Source: Helcococcus kunzii ATCC 51366 (lineage in GTDB: Bacteria; Bacillota; Clostridia; Tissierellales; Peptoniphilaceae). From it: 64,000 bases of DNA. The notes beneath the pieces were generated by a model that had not been told where the DNA came from, made no database searches, and saw only the letters and a program-made list of their open reading frames with translations. The stretch is from assembly GCF_000245755.1 (NCBI RefSeq), contig NZ_JH601088.1, positions 1,129,034-1,193,033 on the forward strand, read 5' to 3'. Position numbers and translations under genes: made by a program. Of the stretch, positions 37,071 through 48,900 are shown piece by piece; the stretch's first letter is position 1; each line of letters starts with the position of its first letter.

Positions 37071-37988
37071 TTATTCTTTTACTGCCCCCAATGTTAAACC
37101 TTGGATAAAGTATCTTTGGAAGAATGGATATGACATTGCAATTGGAGCAGTAGTTACAACTACTATCGCCATTCTTACCCCGTCAGCAGGTAAAGATCTT
37201 AAAGCATCTTTTGCTGCATTCCCCATTGTATCGGATTTTAATAGTACAGTTTCTATTGTTCTTTGTATTTGAATCAATAAATATTGTAAAGTACTATATT
37301 TTGAACCTCTATCTAAGTATAACATAGCTGTAAACCAATCATTCCAATATGCCAATGAAAGGAACAGTGCAATCGTTGCTATACCTGGTAAGGAAATAGG
37401 AAGAACAATTTTGAAAAATATATCAAATTCATTTGCTCCATCAATCATAGCCGCTTCTATCAATGCATGTGGCACTGAAGTCTGGAAGAATGTTCTCATT
37501 ATTACCATCCAAAAAGTATTAAACAATAGTGGTAACAAAAGTACAAGTGGATTATTTCTCAATCCTAAAACTTGTGAATTTATAATATAGCTCGCTACCA
37601 TACCACCACCAAAAAGCATTGGTATAAAAGCGATAGTATTGAAAAACTTTTTATATATAAAGTCATTTCTTGATAATGCGTATGAATAAGTTGTAATAAC
37701 TATTAAACCACATATTGTACCAACTATTGTTAAAACTACTGAATTAATAAAAGATCTTAATATTGTAGAACCATTTCCAAATATAATTTTGTATGATTCT
37801 AGTGTAGCTTCTTTAGGAAACAATTGATAACCATATAACTGTATTGATTCTTTTGTCGATAATGATATTGAAAATACATATAGCATTGGCAATACACACA
37901 TTATAACAATCAAAATTAATATTATATTAAATAACACATTGGTACCTGATGATATCTCTGTTGCATTCTTAAATTTCTTTTTAGCCAT
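37071..37988 (-). CDS. ABC permease, LplC/YtcP type (inner subunit)
   Basis: 305 residues, six predicted membrane helices. The EAA loop EAAMIDGANEFDIFFKIVLP contacts the ATPase, and the C-terminus is GLTLGAVKE. RBS GGGAGGG. It lies 10 nt after the LplB-type permease and pairs with it in one importer. The pair with a DUF3502-type binding protein resembles NgtP1/P2-NgtS of pneumococcus. Confidence 0.93.
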   Translation of the reverse strand: MAKKKFKNATEISSGTNVLFNIILILIVIMCVLPMLYVFSISLSTKESIQLYGYQLFPKEATLESYKIIFGNGSTILRSFINSVVLTIVGTICGLIVITTYSYALSRNDFIYKKFFNTIAFIPMLFGGGMVASYIINSQVLGLRNNPLVLLLPLLFNTFWMVIMRTFFQTSVPHALIEAAMIDGANEFDIFFKIVLPISLPGIATIALFLSLAYWNDWFTAMLYLDRGSKYSTLQYLLIQIQRTIETVLLKSDTMGNAAKDALRSLPADGVRMAIVVVTTAPIAMSYPFFQRYFIQGLTLGAVKE

Positions 37989-37998
37989 TTTTCCCTCC

Positions 37999-38949
37999 CT
38001 AATATAAAGCTCTATCAGGATCGTATCTCTTAACTATAAAGTTAGCTGAAAATATAAGAATAAATCCTATTACTGATTGAATAAAGTTAATAGCAGCTGA
38101 CTGCCTTAAGTTTTGACTTACCATAAGCAGCTTATATGTATATGTATCAATAACTTCTGCTACATTTCTCAAAGTATCACCTGCACCACCACTGTTTGGT
38201 ACGTGGAAGAATAAACCAAAGTCTGATCTAAAAATACCACCTAATGATAATACAAATGTGATGATAATTACAGGTCGAAGTAATGGTATTGTAATATTTA
38301 AGGCTTGTTGTATCTTAGTTGCTCCATCAATAGATGCAGCTTCATATAAAGATTTATCAATACCAGCTAAAGCTGCTAAGTAAATAATCGTATTATATCC
38401 GAGGCTCTTCCATGTATTTAAGAATATAAATATGAATGGCCATACTGAAGGAGTTCTATACCAGTCCATTGGTTTTAATCCAAATAGTGCTCTGATTTGA
38501 TTAAACAATCCACCATTATATGCTAACATTGCATAAATTGAATATGAAATAACTATCCATGATAAGAAATATGGTAAGAAAGTAATCGTTTGATATACTT
38601 TTGCTGATCTTCTATTTAGTAATTCATGTAATAAAATTGCTACAATTAACGGAACAATAATATTAAGTACGATGAATACCATATTATACCCTAATGTATT
38701 TCTTACAACTGTAAATAATTTGTTTCCTCTAAATAGAATTTCGAAATTCTTTAGAGTCCATTCACTCTTAAATAGTGATGTAAAGAAATTACCATCAATA
38801 TTTTTATAATCCTTAAAGGCTAGTATTAAACCAAACATTGGTAGATATGCAAAAACAAACAACCAAACTAAGCCAGGGATTGTAAATAAAGACAGTTGTC
38901 TTGATCTTTTTACTATGTCATTATTTCTTTTTTTATTTTTTTTAAACAT
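37999..38949 (-). CDS. ABC permease, LplB/YteP type (outer subunit)
   Basis: 316 residues. A Lys/Arg-rich cytoplasmic N-terminus (KKNKKRNNDIVKRSRQ) precedes the first helix LFTIPGLVWLFVFAYLPM; six helices in total and the EAA loop YEAASIDGATKIQQALNITIP. Gene order LplB-LplC is standard. It starts 1 nt before the YesL-like gene ends. Confidence 0.93.
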   Translation of the reverse strand: MFKKNKKRNNDIVKRSRQLSLFTIPGLVWLFVFAYLPMFGLILAFKDYKNIDGNFFTSLFKSEWTLKNFEILFRGNKLFTVVRNTLGYNMVFIVLNIIVPLIVAILLHELLNRRSAKVYQTITFLPYFLSWIVISYSIYAMLAYNGGLFNQIRALFGLKPMDWYRTPSVWPFIFIFLNTWKSLGYNTIIYLAALAGIDKSLYEAASIDGATKIQQALNITIPLLRPVIIITFVLSLGGIFRSDFGLFFHVPNSGGAGDTLRNVAEVIDTYTYKLLMVSQNLRQSAAINFIQSVIGFILIFSANFIVKRYDPDRALY

Positions 38950-38950
38950 A

Positions 38951-39619
38951 TTATCCTCTATTTTTCGTTAAATTCTTTTTATCTAAAATGTAGTACAAAA
39001 GAACATATAGTGTTGAATAAGCAGGCATCAAACATATAATCAAAAATATATTTTTAGGGAATAGGTATATTATTATCCCTAAAATTATAGTCATAGCAAC
39101 ACTTATCACACCAAACATTAAAGATAAAATGATTGAGTTATTGAAAATTTGTTTAATTGATTTTTTTTCATACAATGAAAACTGTAGAGTTGAAAAAATA
39201 ATAATTGGTAGAATTATAATTATTATCAAATTAAACAAAATCCAAAATAATTCACTAACTGTGTTTATCAATACTATTGTACTAGTTAATCCAAAATATA
39301 AAAGAGTAACAAATACTAAATAATATAGATAAACCTGAACAAAATTTTCTTTCAATGATATCCAAAAATAAGGCTTATAGTATTTTTTCTTTTTTATTAA
39401 AATCATATACGCTACATATACTAACGATTTTAATCCTACAATATATAATGTAACTAATGGTATGAAAAATAATGGATATCCAAATATACCATCTTTAATA
39501 AATAACCCAACAAGTACTAACGGTAATGCAAGGATAAAATAATAAAAAAGATTAATAATATATGCTAATATTTTTTCTGAAAACTCAAAAAAAGATTCAT
39601 TTATTCTTTGAAAATTCAT
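38951..39619 (-). CDS. YesL-family (DUF624) membrane protein
   Basis: 222 residues and about five hydrophobic segments with the N-terminal [28 protein letters not shown] of the YesL/DUF624 family. Such proteins are very often encoded with LplB/LplC-type oligosaccharide importers, for example in the Bacillus rhamnogalacturonan cluster. Their role is unproven. It is coupled to the ATPase gene (ATGA) and the permease gene. Confidence 0.85.
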   Translation of the reverse strand: MNFQRINESFFEFSEKILAYIINLFYYFILALPLVLVGLFIKDGIFGYPLFFIPLVTLYIVGLKSLVYVAYMILIKKKKYYKPYFWISLKENFVQVYLYYLVFVTLLYFGLTSTIVLINTVSELFWILFNLIIIIILPIIIFSTLQFSLYEKKSIKQIFNNSIILSLMFGVISVAMTIILGIIIYLFPKNIFLIICLMPAYSTLYVLLYYILDKKNLTKNRG

Positions 39620-40719
39620 CCTAATATACTTTCTTCTGTTTCTATATCAAATAAATGTAATTTGTCAGCGTCTATAATTGTATTCAAAACTTCAATATTA
39701 TCTGGAAACTTGTCTACATCAACATTTATTTTTGAAAGAATCTTAGTATTTCCAACACGACCGTGAATAATATATTCATGACCTAATAATTCTATAACAT
39801 CAACATTTAATTTGATATTAACAACTTTTTCAGGTTCACCAGACACAAAACCTTCAGCTTGTAATTCTTCAGGTCTAACTCCTAAAGTTACAGATTTACC
39901 TTCATATAATCTAACTTTATCCATTTTGCTTTCTGGAAACTCTAACTCAACACTATCACTTACAAATTTTCCATTTTTAATTTGTCCATCTAAAAAGTTC
40001 ATTGCTGGTGAGCCAATAAAACTTGCAACGAATTTATTTTTAGGATGTTGATATATTTCTCTTGGAGTACCAACTTGTTGGATATATCCTTTATTCATAA
40101 CAACCAATCTTGTTGCCATCGTCATAGCTTCTGTTTGATCATGAGTAACGTAAATTGTAGTTGTATTCAATCTTCTATGCAATTGAATAATTTCAGATCT
40201 CATTTGTACTCTTAGTTTGGCATCTAAGTTTGAAAGTGGTTCGTCCATTAAGAATACATCTGCATTTCTAACAATTGCTCTACCTAAAGCAACTCTTTGT
40301 CTTTGTCCACCTGAAAGTTGTTTTGGTAATCTATCTAATAATTCAGAAATTTCTAGAATTTCTGCTGCTTCTTTTACCTTTTTATCAATATCTTCTTTTT
40401 TTTCTTTTTTTAACTTTAGGCCAAATGCCATATTATCATAAACTGACATATGAGGATATAAAGCATATGATTGAAATACCATAGCAATATTTCTATCCTT
40501 AGCAGACTCATAATTCATTAATTTCCCATTAATAAATAATTCTCCGTCTGATATCTCTTCTAATCCCGCAATCATACGTAAAGTTGTAGATTTTCCACAA
40601 CCAGATGGACCAACAAATACGATAAACTCTTTATCTTCAATATCTAAATTAAAGTCGTAAACTGCTTGGAATCCATTGTCGTACACTTTGTCAATATTTT
40701 TTAAATTAAGTGTTGCCAT
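39616..40719 (-). CDS. Sugar ABC transporter ATPase (UgpC/MsmK family)
   Basis: 367 residues. Walker [10 protein letters not shown] at 37-45, signature LSGGQ at 135-139, Walker B FLMDEP near 156, VTHDQTEAM with the switch His, and a TOBE domain at the C-terminus. It is a paralogue of the ATPase at 58-1140. Many glycan importers of this type borrow an ATPase encoded elsewhere; here a dedicated one heads the permease operon. Promoter at 40750-40787. Confidence 0.95.
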   Translation of the reverse strand: MATLNLKNIDKVYDNGFQAVYDFNLDIEDKEFIVFVGPSGCGKSTTLRMIAGLEEISDGELFINGKLMNYESAKDRNIAMVFQSYALYPHMSVYDNMAFGLKLKKEKKEDIDKKVKEAAEILEISELLDRLPKQLSGGQRQRVALGRAIVRNADVFLMDEPLSNLDAKLRVQMRSEIIQLHRRLNTTTIYVTHDQTEAMTMATRLVVMNKGYIQQVGTPREIYQHPKNKFVASFIGSPAMNFLDGQIKNGKFVSDSVELEFPESKMDKVRLYEGKSVTLGVRPEELQAEGFVSGEPEKVVNIKLNVDVIELLGHEYIIHGRVGNTKILSKINVDVDKFPDNIEVLNTIIDADKLHLFDIETEESILG

Positions 40720-40749
40720 AATTCCTCCTAATAATAATTTCTCTATAAT

Positions 40750-40787
40750 ATTCTATAATAAAACGTTGAAATTGACAACGATATCCG
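40750..40787 (-). promoter_or_regulatory. Promoter with operator CGGATATCGTTGTCA (ATPase-permease operon)
   Basis: On the minus strand: CGGATATCGTTGTCA (40773-40787) whose last six bases TTGTCA are the -35, then 17 nt and TAGAAT (40750-40755). Same operator, spacing and -10 as at 36688-36725. Surrounding sequence differs, so the match is not a recent duplication. Confidence 0.82.
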
Positions 40788-40810
40788 TTTTTAGACGATA
40801 GTTTCACAAA

Positions 40811-40853
40811 ATTAAAAGATGAAAATATTTTTTGAAAATACTTTCATCTTTCT
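40811..40853 (-). terminator. Terminator after the GH84-GH2 transcript
   Basis: AAAGATGAAAATATTTT and AAAATACTTTCATCTTT arms with a short loop, AT-rich tails on both strands. It is located 100 nt past the GH84 stop. Confidence 0.7.
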
Positions 40854-40952
40854 TTATCAGCATAATAACTTGATTTCAGACTAATGTTTCTTTTTATAAT
40901 GAAAAATTTGCTCTGAAATAGAAAACTTAATTTATAAATCTAACTACTTCAA

Positions 40953-42722
40953 TTAAATATCTTGCAGGTAGTTTTTAATTTTTTCAATGTTTCTATCTAA
41001 CCTTAATGTACCCGATGCGGCAATCAATTCTTTAGCGTCAAATTCTGCTGTTTTTGTTTTTACGAAATAAGTATTACTTTTATTTAACAATTCCAAACCT
41101 AATTTAAGTTTTTCGTTAAATAATTCTAAATTGTTATTCTTTTTAGCTTCATATGCACTGAGTAAATTTAGTGCTGCTTCACTCTTATATTTCAAGTTAC
41201 TTACATATGGTTTTATTTCTTTGGAAAGTTTAGTATTTTCAGCTTTTTTATAATATGCTTCTATACTATCAACAATTTTTTGATAATCTGCTTTTAATGT
41301 CATAAGTGGATATCTATATTCGAAAATATTATCGGAATCCATATTTTTCTCAAATTCATCAATAATCTGTTTCATTTCTTCAGATTCTTCTAATCCTTCA
41401 ATACCACCATTGTCAGCATTTGACATATGTTTTGCAATCTCATATAACTCATCTGAAGCAACTTTTTCAATAAACTTAAATGAGTCTTCCCATGATTTTT
41501 GTGCATTAAAATCTTCTGTGTTCCATGCATAATCTGATATCGCAAATACAGCAGGATAAGATGCATATGCTTCTTCTAAAGTATTTGTAATGGTTCCGAT
41601 TATGTTTTTTACTCCTGGATCTAACATTTCTCCCTTACCCATAAAAATTCTTCTATGAGTAGTTCTATCTATATCATTTACTGGCCAATTTAACCAAAAT
41701 AGTGGGTCTCTTCTCTCTCCTATCTTAGTTTTTCTTGTCTTAAATCCATCAATCGCGCCCTGAGTTACAGGTGCACATGTAGTTTCTCCAGTAAACATTA
41801 TTTGCACATCACTTGGAAATTCTTTTGAGTAAACATCAATTTCCTCTGGTCTAAATCCCCATTCTGCCAGTACATATCCCTCCGGAACAAATACAAAGTC
41901 ATATATTTTTTCTGATTTTGTTTTTGCCCATTCACTTACAGCATGCATAACTTTAACAACAATATTTTTAGGTAATTCCCCTACATCATCTCCAAGTACC
42001 CCAAACTGTCTAATGCCAATTCCATAAATCTGGTCTAATTTGTTAAGTAATTTCACTATTGCTTCATCATAATTTTCTTCGCTTATAGGGTTTGAATCTT
42101 TTTTGAATGGAGAAATTGTCCAAATAAATCTTGTCTTTATCTTATCACCAAGTTCACCTAACATTTGGAAATCTTTCAACATATCTTCTGGGTATAAATC
42201 ATCCCACTTTTCTCTGTGATATGGATCATCTTTTGGAGCATATACAAAAGTATTTGCCTTAAACTGTGAACTAAAATTCATCATATCTTTTCTTTTCTCA
42301 GTTGTATAAGGGATACCGTAATAACCTTCAATTGCTCCTCTTATTTTTTGATCAGCATAGTCGATAATTTCCACATTTCTTAAAATATCAGTCGATTGTT
42401 GTAAAATTTGTGAAAGAGTCATATAAGCATAATACACAGAATCATTGCTATTAGCTACAATATTAATCTCATTTTCAGTAATTTCAATGCTATGTTCATC
42501 AATACGAGACAAGTTTTCATCAATCTTTACATTTATTGTAATGTTTTCATTTTCTTCATCTTGTGAGACTTCGTACCCTAGTTTTTCAATAATTTCAAAT
42601 ATTGAATGTCTATTGTTCTCATCAATATTTTCATCAAAAACCATTTCAAACGGTTTGTTTAAATATGTTGATCGTGCAAGATACTTAACTTCTTGCGGTG
42701 TTGGATAAATTGTATATCTCAT
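40953..42722 (-). CDS. Beta-N-acetylglucosaminidase (GH84)
   Basis: 589 residues. N-terminal GH20b-like domain followed by the GH84 catalytic barrel beginning KIRGAIEGYYGIPY near residue 127. The catalytic Asp pair Asp245-Asp246 lies in VLGDDVGEL; it uses substrate-assisted catalysis on GlcNAc. YAPKDDPYHREKW and WLNWPVND are further family motifs. No signal peptide, unlike secreted clostridial NagJ. Start coupled to the upstream fusion gene (ATGA) with GGAGGAAG upstream. Confidence 0.93.
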   Translation of the reverse strand: MRYTIYPTPQEVKYLARSTYLNKPFEMVFDENIDENNRHSIFEIIEKLGYEVSQDEENENITINVKIDENLSRIDEHSIEITENEINIVANSNDSVYYAYMTLSQILQQSTDILRNVEIIDYADQKIRGAIEGYYGIPYTTEKRKDMMNFSSQFKANTFVYAPKDDPYHREKWDDLYPEDMLKDFQMLGELGDKIKTRFIWTISPFKKDSNPISEENYDEAIVKLLNKLDQIYGIGIRQFGVLGDDVGELPKNIVVKVMHAVSEWAKTKSEKIYDFVFVPEGYVLAEWGFRPEEIDVYSKEFPSDVQIMFTGETTCAPVTQGAIDGFKTRKTKIGERRDPLFWLNWPVNDIDRTTHRRIFMGKGEMLDPGVKNIIGTITNTLEEAYASYPAVFAISDYAWNTEDFNAQKSWEDSFKFIEKVASDELYEIAKHMSNADNGGIEGLEESEEMKQIIDEFEKNMDSDNIFEYRYPLMTLKADYQKIVDSIEAYYKKAENTKLSKEIKPYVSNLKYKSEAALNLLSAYEAKKNNNLELFNEKLKLGLELLNKSNTYFVKTKTAEFDAKELIAASGTLRLDRNIEKIKNYLQDI

Positions 42723-45700
42723 AAATTGTCTTCCTCCAATAAATAATCCCAAGTAAATTCTCTCATCATTATATCCATGTGATCATGTATCAATGTTTCT
42801 CCACCTTCATATAAGATATAGAACTTATTTGCCTCTTTATCTTCTTCCAATGAAGAATACCAGAATAAACCGTGAGAAATTATTTTTGATTTATAAAAAT
42901 CTATATTTCCATCATTAACTTTTCCGATATATATTTTACCGTCAAGTCTTTCATTCGAATGTGCAGATGATGGAGCAGTCATTAATACATATTCCTCTTC
43001 TTTATAATGTGTGTGTACTAATGATAGTTGACAGTTTGACTGACTTTCAATATTTGCATCTATCAACACATCTTCAAAGCTTTCTCCATTATCTTTACTG
43101 GTTGCAATTTGAATGTGAACAGGTCTTCCATTAAAACTATTTCTAACAAATAGCTTAACTTCACCATTATCTAACTCAACAGCTTGACTCTCGCCAGCTT
43201 GATAGAAATAATTAAACTCAGTTTTATCATCAATAATTTCACCGTTTACATTTCTACCATCATTTACGGATTTACCCCTATGCCATGTCTTACCATTATC
43301 ATCAGAATATATAAAGCATGAGCTTTGTCTACCATATTCATTCGTAAAATATGTTGGTACTAAAATCCTTCCATTTTCAAACGTCAATCCTCTTCCTGGA
43401 GCAACTCCGAAGAATTTCATCCATTCTTCCTTTATCTGAGGATTTAAATCAATTGGTTCAGTCCATGTTTTACCATCATCATAAGATTTTGTCATAATGA
43501 TATGTGATGTTTGTTGGATGAAAAATTTATCATTCTTTAAGAAAATATTCCCGATGTGATTTCCATCTTTATCTAAAATATCACCGACTCTTCTATTTTC
43601 ATCTTTTTTAATTATTACAGAAAAATCAGTTTCTTCACCATCAATTGTCAAAATCTTATTATCCTTTAGATAAAATATTGTATTATCTTTACTATATAAA
43701 GCTAAATATTTTTCACCATGTTTTTTAATATATCCAGATCCTGGCTCTTTAATTGAAAAGAACCCCTTTGATTCTGGAAATGCTGTTGTAAAGGCAAAAA
43801 TAGTTCCTTCTTTATCTTGTAAAACAACTGGGTCTATTACAAAGGCGGATTTATCTCCAAGATCTAAATCAACCGGCCATATCAAATAGTCTGGCATCTT
43901 GCCACCATCTTGATCAACTGGGTCAATTATCACATGACTTTCACCAAATTCTCTTTCGCTTTTTTCTTTTCTCTTCACTACTAAATCAATATTTCCCCAG
44001 TCAAATTGATGTTCATTTCTCTTATCAGAAAAAGCAAGCATTGTACCTTCTTTTGTATATAAAATAGCAGGAATTCTATATGATTTAGAATCATCTAAAC
44101 CTCTATAGAAAATCTTCTTCGCATTAGAAATATTTCTATTTTTTTCAAAAGGTCTATCCATATACTCTTTTAATCTTTTTATAATTGGTTTAATCCTTAA
44201 TATAGAAGTTTCTGAAAGACTCATTCTTCTATTTGTCTTAGGATCAGAAACTATTGGATGCTTATTATATTTTTCATAATACATCGCTGCAATATTATAT
44301 AATCTTTGGCCAATCTCTTTTTGTCCTTCTTCTAAAGCTAAGAATGCATCAATATAATATATTCCTGAAAGCAATAATTCTTTAAATGTATAGAAGAATG
44401 GCTTAACTTCATTTACTAATTCTTCTTCTTTAGATTTAGCAAAATATCTATCTACAGTCTTTACTAAGTCTTCAAATTTTTCTCTTAATTCATAAACAAC
44501 AGACTTAAATTCTGAAACAAGCATATTATCAATTGAATTAAAGAATTTCTTTTCAATTTCTATAAAATCCTCTGATTCACTTAATCCTACAATACCTTGT
44601 CTTATCTTTTCATCTTGATTTGCCATATGAGATGAAATTATTCTTAATTCTTCATATGCATGTTTATCTATATACTTAAAGGAATCAGCCCAAGATTTAT
44701 CGCAATCAAAAGCTTCCATATTCCATGAATAATCAGACACAGCAAAAATAGCAACTTTAGATGCATTTGCTTGCTGCATTGGATTAGTAACAAGGCCAAC
44801 AATATTGTCTACACCTTTTTCTAGCATTTCGCCTTTTCCCATATATAATTTTTTATAATCATGATCAATATCATTCACAGGCCAGTTTAACCAGAAAAAT
44901 GGATCTCTTCTTACCTTATTGTGTCCTGAAAATTCCTCAAATATTTCCTTTGTTTTATATTCATCAACATCTTCTTTTCTCACTGGTGTACAAGTTTCTC
45001 TTCCAGTGAAGAATATATGCACATCGTCTGGAAATCCATCAGTATATGCATTAAGTTCTTCTGCATCCCATGCCCATGTCAGCACATAAGATCCTGGGCA
45101 GAATAAAAAGTCGTATAAATCGCCTTTTTCTTGCTTCCAATTAGATAATTCTCTCATTACATTAACAACTACTCTATGAGGAAGTTTCCCTACATCATCC
45201 GCTAACACACCAAATTGTCTTATACCAATTTCATATAATTGATTTAATTTTTTTATTAAGACTTCTATTGCCTCATTAAAGTTTTCCTCTGTTATTGGTT
45301 CAGATTGCACTTTAAAAGGCGCAATAGTGTATACAAAACGATTCTTATATTTTCTACCATATTCCGCCATTATCTTAAGATTTTCTAAATCTTTTTCTGG
45401 ATATTGCTCTCTCCATTTATCTCTATGATAAGGATCATCTTTTGGTGCATATATAAATAAATTATTTTTAAATTTAGAACCAAATTTTAACAGTTCAATT
45501 TTATTTTTCCAAGACCATGGTACTCCATAAAAGCCTTCAATTATCCCTCTATACTTCACATCTGCATAATCATCTATTTCTAAAGACTCTATATTATTAT
45601 CAGATTGAGTTAAAATAATTTCTAATGTTTCTAAAGCATAAAATAAAGCATCATTATTCTTATATTCAATGGTGATATTGTCACTAGAAATTATCAAAGA

Positions 45701-45925
45701 GTATTGATCAAACTTATGAAAATCTTCATTTCTACCAATTTTTAACTCTAAATCTGAATCATCTGATATTTCAATAGATTTAGAAGAAAATATTTCTTTG
45801 ATTTTTGACTTATTTACTTCATCTACATCTTTATCTAATATAACCTTAATATTTTCTTTTAGCTCTAATTTTTCTCCTAAATACCTTATATTATGTGGTA
45901 TTGGATAAATTTCATAACTAGACAT
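42719..45925 (-). CDS. Fusion of GH84 hexosaminidase and GH33-type sialidase
   Basis: 1068 residues. Residues 1-600 repeat the whole GH84 architecture (RGIIEGFYGVPWSWKNKIE, catalytic Asp243-Asp244 in VLADDVGKL, WLNWPVND). Residues about 610-1068 are a sialidase six-bladed propeller: YRIPAILYT near 615 with the catalytic-triad Arg (RIP motif), and Asp boxes SYDDGKTW (~815), SDDNGKTW (~873) and SKDNGESF (~945). An insert of about 150 residues precedes the first Asp box. No signal peptide. One polypeptide could remove terminal sialic acid and later beta-GlcNAc from imported glycans. Both domains look intact; the two GH84 genes are tandem paralogues. Confidence 0.9.
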   Translation of the reverse strand: MSSYEIYPIPHNIRYLGEKLELKENIKVILDKDVDEVNKSKIKEIFSSKSIEISDDSDLELKIGRNEDFHKFDQYSLIISSDNITIEYKNNDALFYALETLEIILTQSDNNIESLEIDDYADVKYRGIIEGFYGVPWSWKNKIELLKFGSKFKNNLFIYAPKDDPYHRDKWREQYPEKDLENLKIMAEYGRKYKNRFVYTIAPFKVQSEPITEENFNEAIEVLIKKLNQLYEIGIRQFGVLADDVGKLPHRVVVNVMRELSNWKQEKGDLYDFLFCPGSYVLTWAWDAEELNAYTDGFPDDVHIFFTGRETCTPVRKEDVDEYKTKEIFEEFSGHNKVRRDPFFWLNWPVNDIDHDYKKLYMGKGEMLEKGVDNIVGLVTNPMQQANASKVAIFAVSDYSWNMEAFDCDKSWADSFKYIDKHAYEELRIISSHMANQDEKIRQGIVGLSESEDFIEIEKKFFNSIDNMLVSEFKSVVYELREKFEDLVKTVDRYFAKSKEEELVNEVKPFFYTFKELLLSGIYYIDAFLALEEGQKEIGQRLYNIAAMYYEKYNKHPIVSDPKTNRRMSLSETSILRIKPIIKRLKEYMDRPFEKNRNISNAKKIFYRGLDDSKSYRIPAILYTKEGTMLAFSDKRNEHQFDWGNIDLVVKRKEKSEREFGESHVIIDPVDQDGGKMPDYLIWPVDLDLGDKSAFVIDPVVLQDKEGTIFAFTTAFPESKGFFSIKEPGSGYIKKHGEKYLALYSKDNTIFYLKDNKILTIDGEETDFSVIIKKDENRRVGDILDKDGNHIGNIFLKNDKFFIQQTSHIIMTKSYDDGKTWTEPIDLNPQIKEEWMKFFGVAPGRGLTFENGRILVPTYFTNEYGRQSSCFIYSDDNGKTWHRGKSVNDGRNVNGEIIDDKTEFNYFYQAGESQAVELDNGEVKLFVRNSFNGRPVHIQIATSKDNGESFEDVLIDANIESQSNCQLSLVHTHYKEEEYVLMTAPSSAHSNERLDGKIYIGKVNDGNIDFYKSKIISHGLFWYSSLEEDKEANKFYILYEGGETLIHDHMDIMMREFTWDYLLEEDNL

Positions 45926-48900
45926 CTTCTCTCCTAACGATAATTTTTATTTCTTTTGATTTATCTTCTGACTTCACAATAAAGTTTATATCATCTTCTT
46001 CTGAAATACCATCTATCCTTGTGATGGCAGCATTATTTGTGGCTTTTAGTTCAACGTTTTTTACATCTCTACCAATATAATATACTGATTTTTCTTCTGA
46101 GTACTTTTGTACATTATCATCAGCAATTATATCAACTTCGAAATTGTCATGTTCCTTTACAACTTTCCCAAAAGCCTTTATTTCACTGATACCAAGACTT
46201 CTATTTTCTTGAGCTATCATATTTACTCTTATTGCGAAAGTTTGAATGTCTCCAAATTCAAAAACTCTTACAAATTCATGCTCTCCAATTTTTTCATTTA
46301 TTGATGTAATTCTTGTCCAATTTTCATCTTTTGCCATCTCATGCTCTAATTCAGCAATATTTTCATAATTTTTTGGTAATGTTATTTGATCTTTATTGTA
46401 AAATTCTAAGAAATATTCTGAAGGCATTGATATATCATCATCTTCAAACGCAAAGAAAACTTCAATTTTATTTAGGTTAAATTTAGTTAACTCTCCTGCA
46501 CGTCCAAACAATATACCAGCCCAATCTTTTTCTCTAAAATCATCTGAAATATTTGTCCATCTATCTAAAAATGTTTTATCAAATGATGCAATTTCGTTAT
46601 TTAATAATTTTGTAGAATCTGTGGAATTATGTTTCTTGTTTGTATATGAAGCTATACCTGCTGGTATTTCAGAACCATTCCAAGCTCTGGCATAATTTTC
46701 ACTATATACAATACTATTATCATCTTCTCCTACAAATCTAATATTCATTATTGGTTCAAATTTAGAATCTGTAATCTTACCAATTAATTTCACATTATCT
46801 ACATCTATTTTTTCAGCATCAAAAATTTCACCATTTTCGGAATTATACCAATTTTGTATTGGTTTAACTCTAGCTTCTCCAGAGCTATGATAAATATTAG
46901 CATTTTGAGGTAAGTATATATTTTTAGAACCTTTAATAAATGCTCCACTGAAATTTTCCACAGCGATAAAATCATTAACTCTAATTTGACCTTCTACTGA
47001 CAAACCTTCTATTTCACCATGAATATCATATTTACCTATCTCTTTAATATTTTTAATCTTATCAATATCCCAGTTCACTTTTTCAAATTTCTTAAATCTG
47101 TTTTCAGTGGTTACTCTAACTTTTTCGGGAAGTACAATATCCTGACCTTTAGAAATTGAGATATTTACATCATCTATTTCAATTATTTCCTTTTCTGATA
47201 AGGTCTTTATTTTACTACCTAGTTTATTTTCAAATTCTTCTTCGAATTTTTCTACTCTATTTTCTACACTAAAATTAATCTCATCTGATTTTAATCCTTC
47301 TGATGTAGCTTTTAATGAAACCTCTCCAATTTCATGTAATTTTAATATAACAATACCTGAACCACTAAAAGATCTTCTAAACCATTTTCCATTTTTGTCC
47401 GCTTTATATCTTTCTTGAGAAGCGGCATTACCATTATCTACCCCAATGATTTCAGCATTTTCACTACAGAAAAATTCAACTAGATTATCTGCAGTCGGCA
47501 CAATATTTCCATTTTTATCGCAAATATCAAATCTAATATATGCTAGATCATCTAGATTATGGATATTTTCTTCTAATGTAAGATTGATGTTGTTAGCTTC
47601 TTCTGATGTTACCACTTTATCAGTTTTAGACACTTCACCTTTTTCATCATACCCAACAGCTACAAGTTCTCCTTTTTCAAATGGTACTAACCATTCTAAA
47701 AATAGTTCTCTTTCAGAATTACCTTCAAGATATTCTCTACCGTATTCTGTCATCTTAGTATTAAAGGTCTTTTTACCTAAAGATTTACCATTTAAAAATA
47801 GCTCTATTTCTTTAATATTTGAATACACTCTCACTGGTACAATATTGTCATCACGTTTTAAGTCTGTACCTTGTTTTTTTAATAAATCTAGATCTTCAAA
47901 GTTCCAATGTGGTAAAATTTTCAAAACTTTTTCTTTTTCATTATTAAGCCATTGAGATTGATATAAGTAGAAATCACTCTTAGGTAAACCTGCACTATCT
48001 ACAATCCCAAAGAATGAGGAAGTTACTGGAGCTCCAAGATTTTCCTCGTTATGCCAAGGTGTTGGCTCTCCTATATAATCAAATCCAGTCCAAATAAATT
48101 GTCCAGCATAATATTTTCTATCTCTATCAAAAATCCAGGAATCTGCCGCAGTTCTTCCCCAGCCTACTCTATCATTACCATAATCAGACATTTGATATGC
48201 TCTATTTACTTTATCAGCATTTCCTGTCGCAACACTATCTAATTTTTCTGGTTGATAATAAACTCCTCTACTCTTTACTGCTGATGAAGTTTCCGCTCCA
48301 TAAAGTTTCCATTCCGGCTTATTTTCATGTAAATAATCAGAATTGGATTCAGCGTAATTTAAACCTACAATATCTAATTCATCAGCAATTTTCGCATTAA
48401 ACGCTTCTAAGTCTCTACTCCAGCTAAATTTATTTTCTCCAATAGTCACATATCTAGTTTCATCAACTTCTTTTATCCATTTAACTAGATTTTTTGCCTG
48501 TTGTAATCCATAAGAATGTTCTGTTTCTGCAATTTCATTTCCAATTGACCACATAAATATTGATGGTGAATTAATATCTCTTCTAACCATCTGTTTTATA
48601 TCAAACTCTGCCCAAGTTTCATTTTCATCAGCTTGTGGATGAGTTGCCAATTTATTGAAAAATCTATTGTAGTCATAATCTTTTTTTCTATTTCCATGCC
48701 ATGTATCAAAGGCTTCTTCTTGTACTAATAACCCCAATTCATCACATAATTTTATGAATTCTCTTGATTGAGGATTATGGGAAGTACGGATTGCGTTAAC
48801 TCCCATTGACTTCATAATCTCTAATTTTCTTCTATCGGCTTGTGGATATAGTTCTGCACCTAATGCTCCATTATCATGATGTAGACATACACCATGTATT

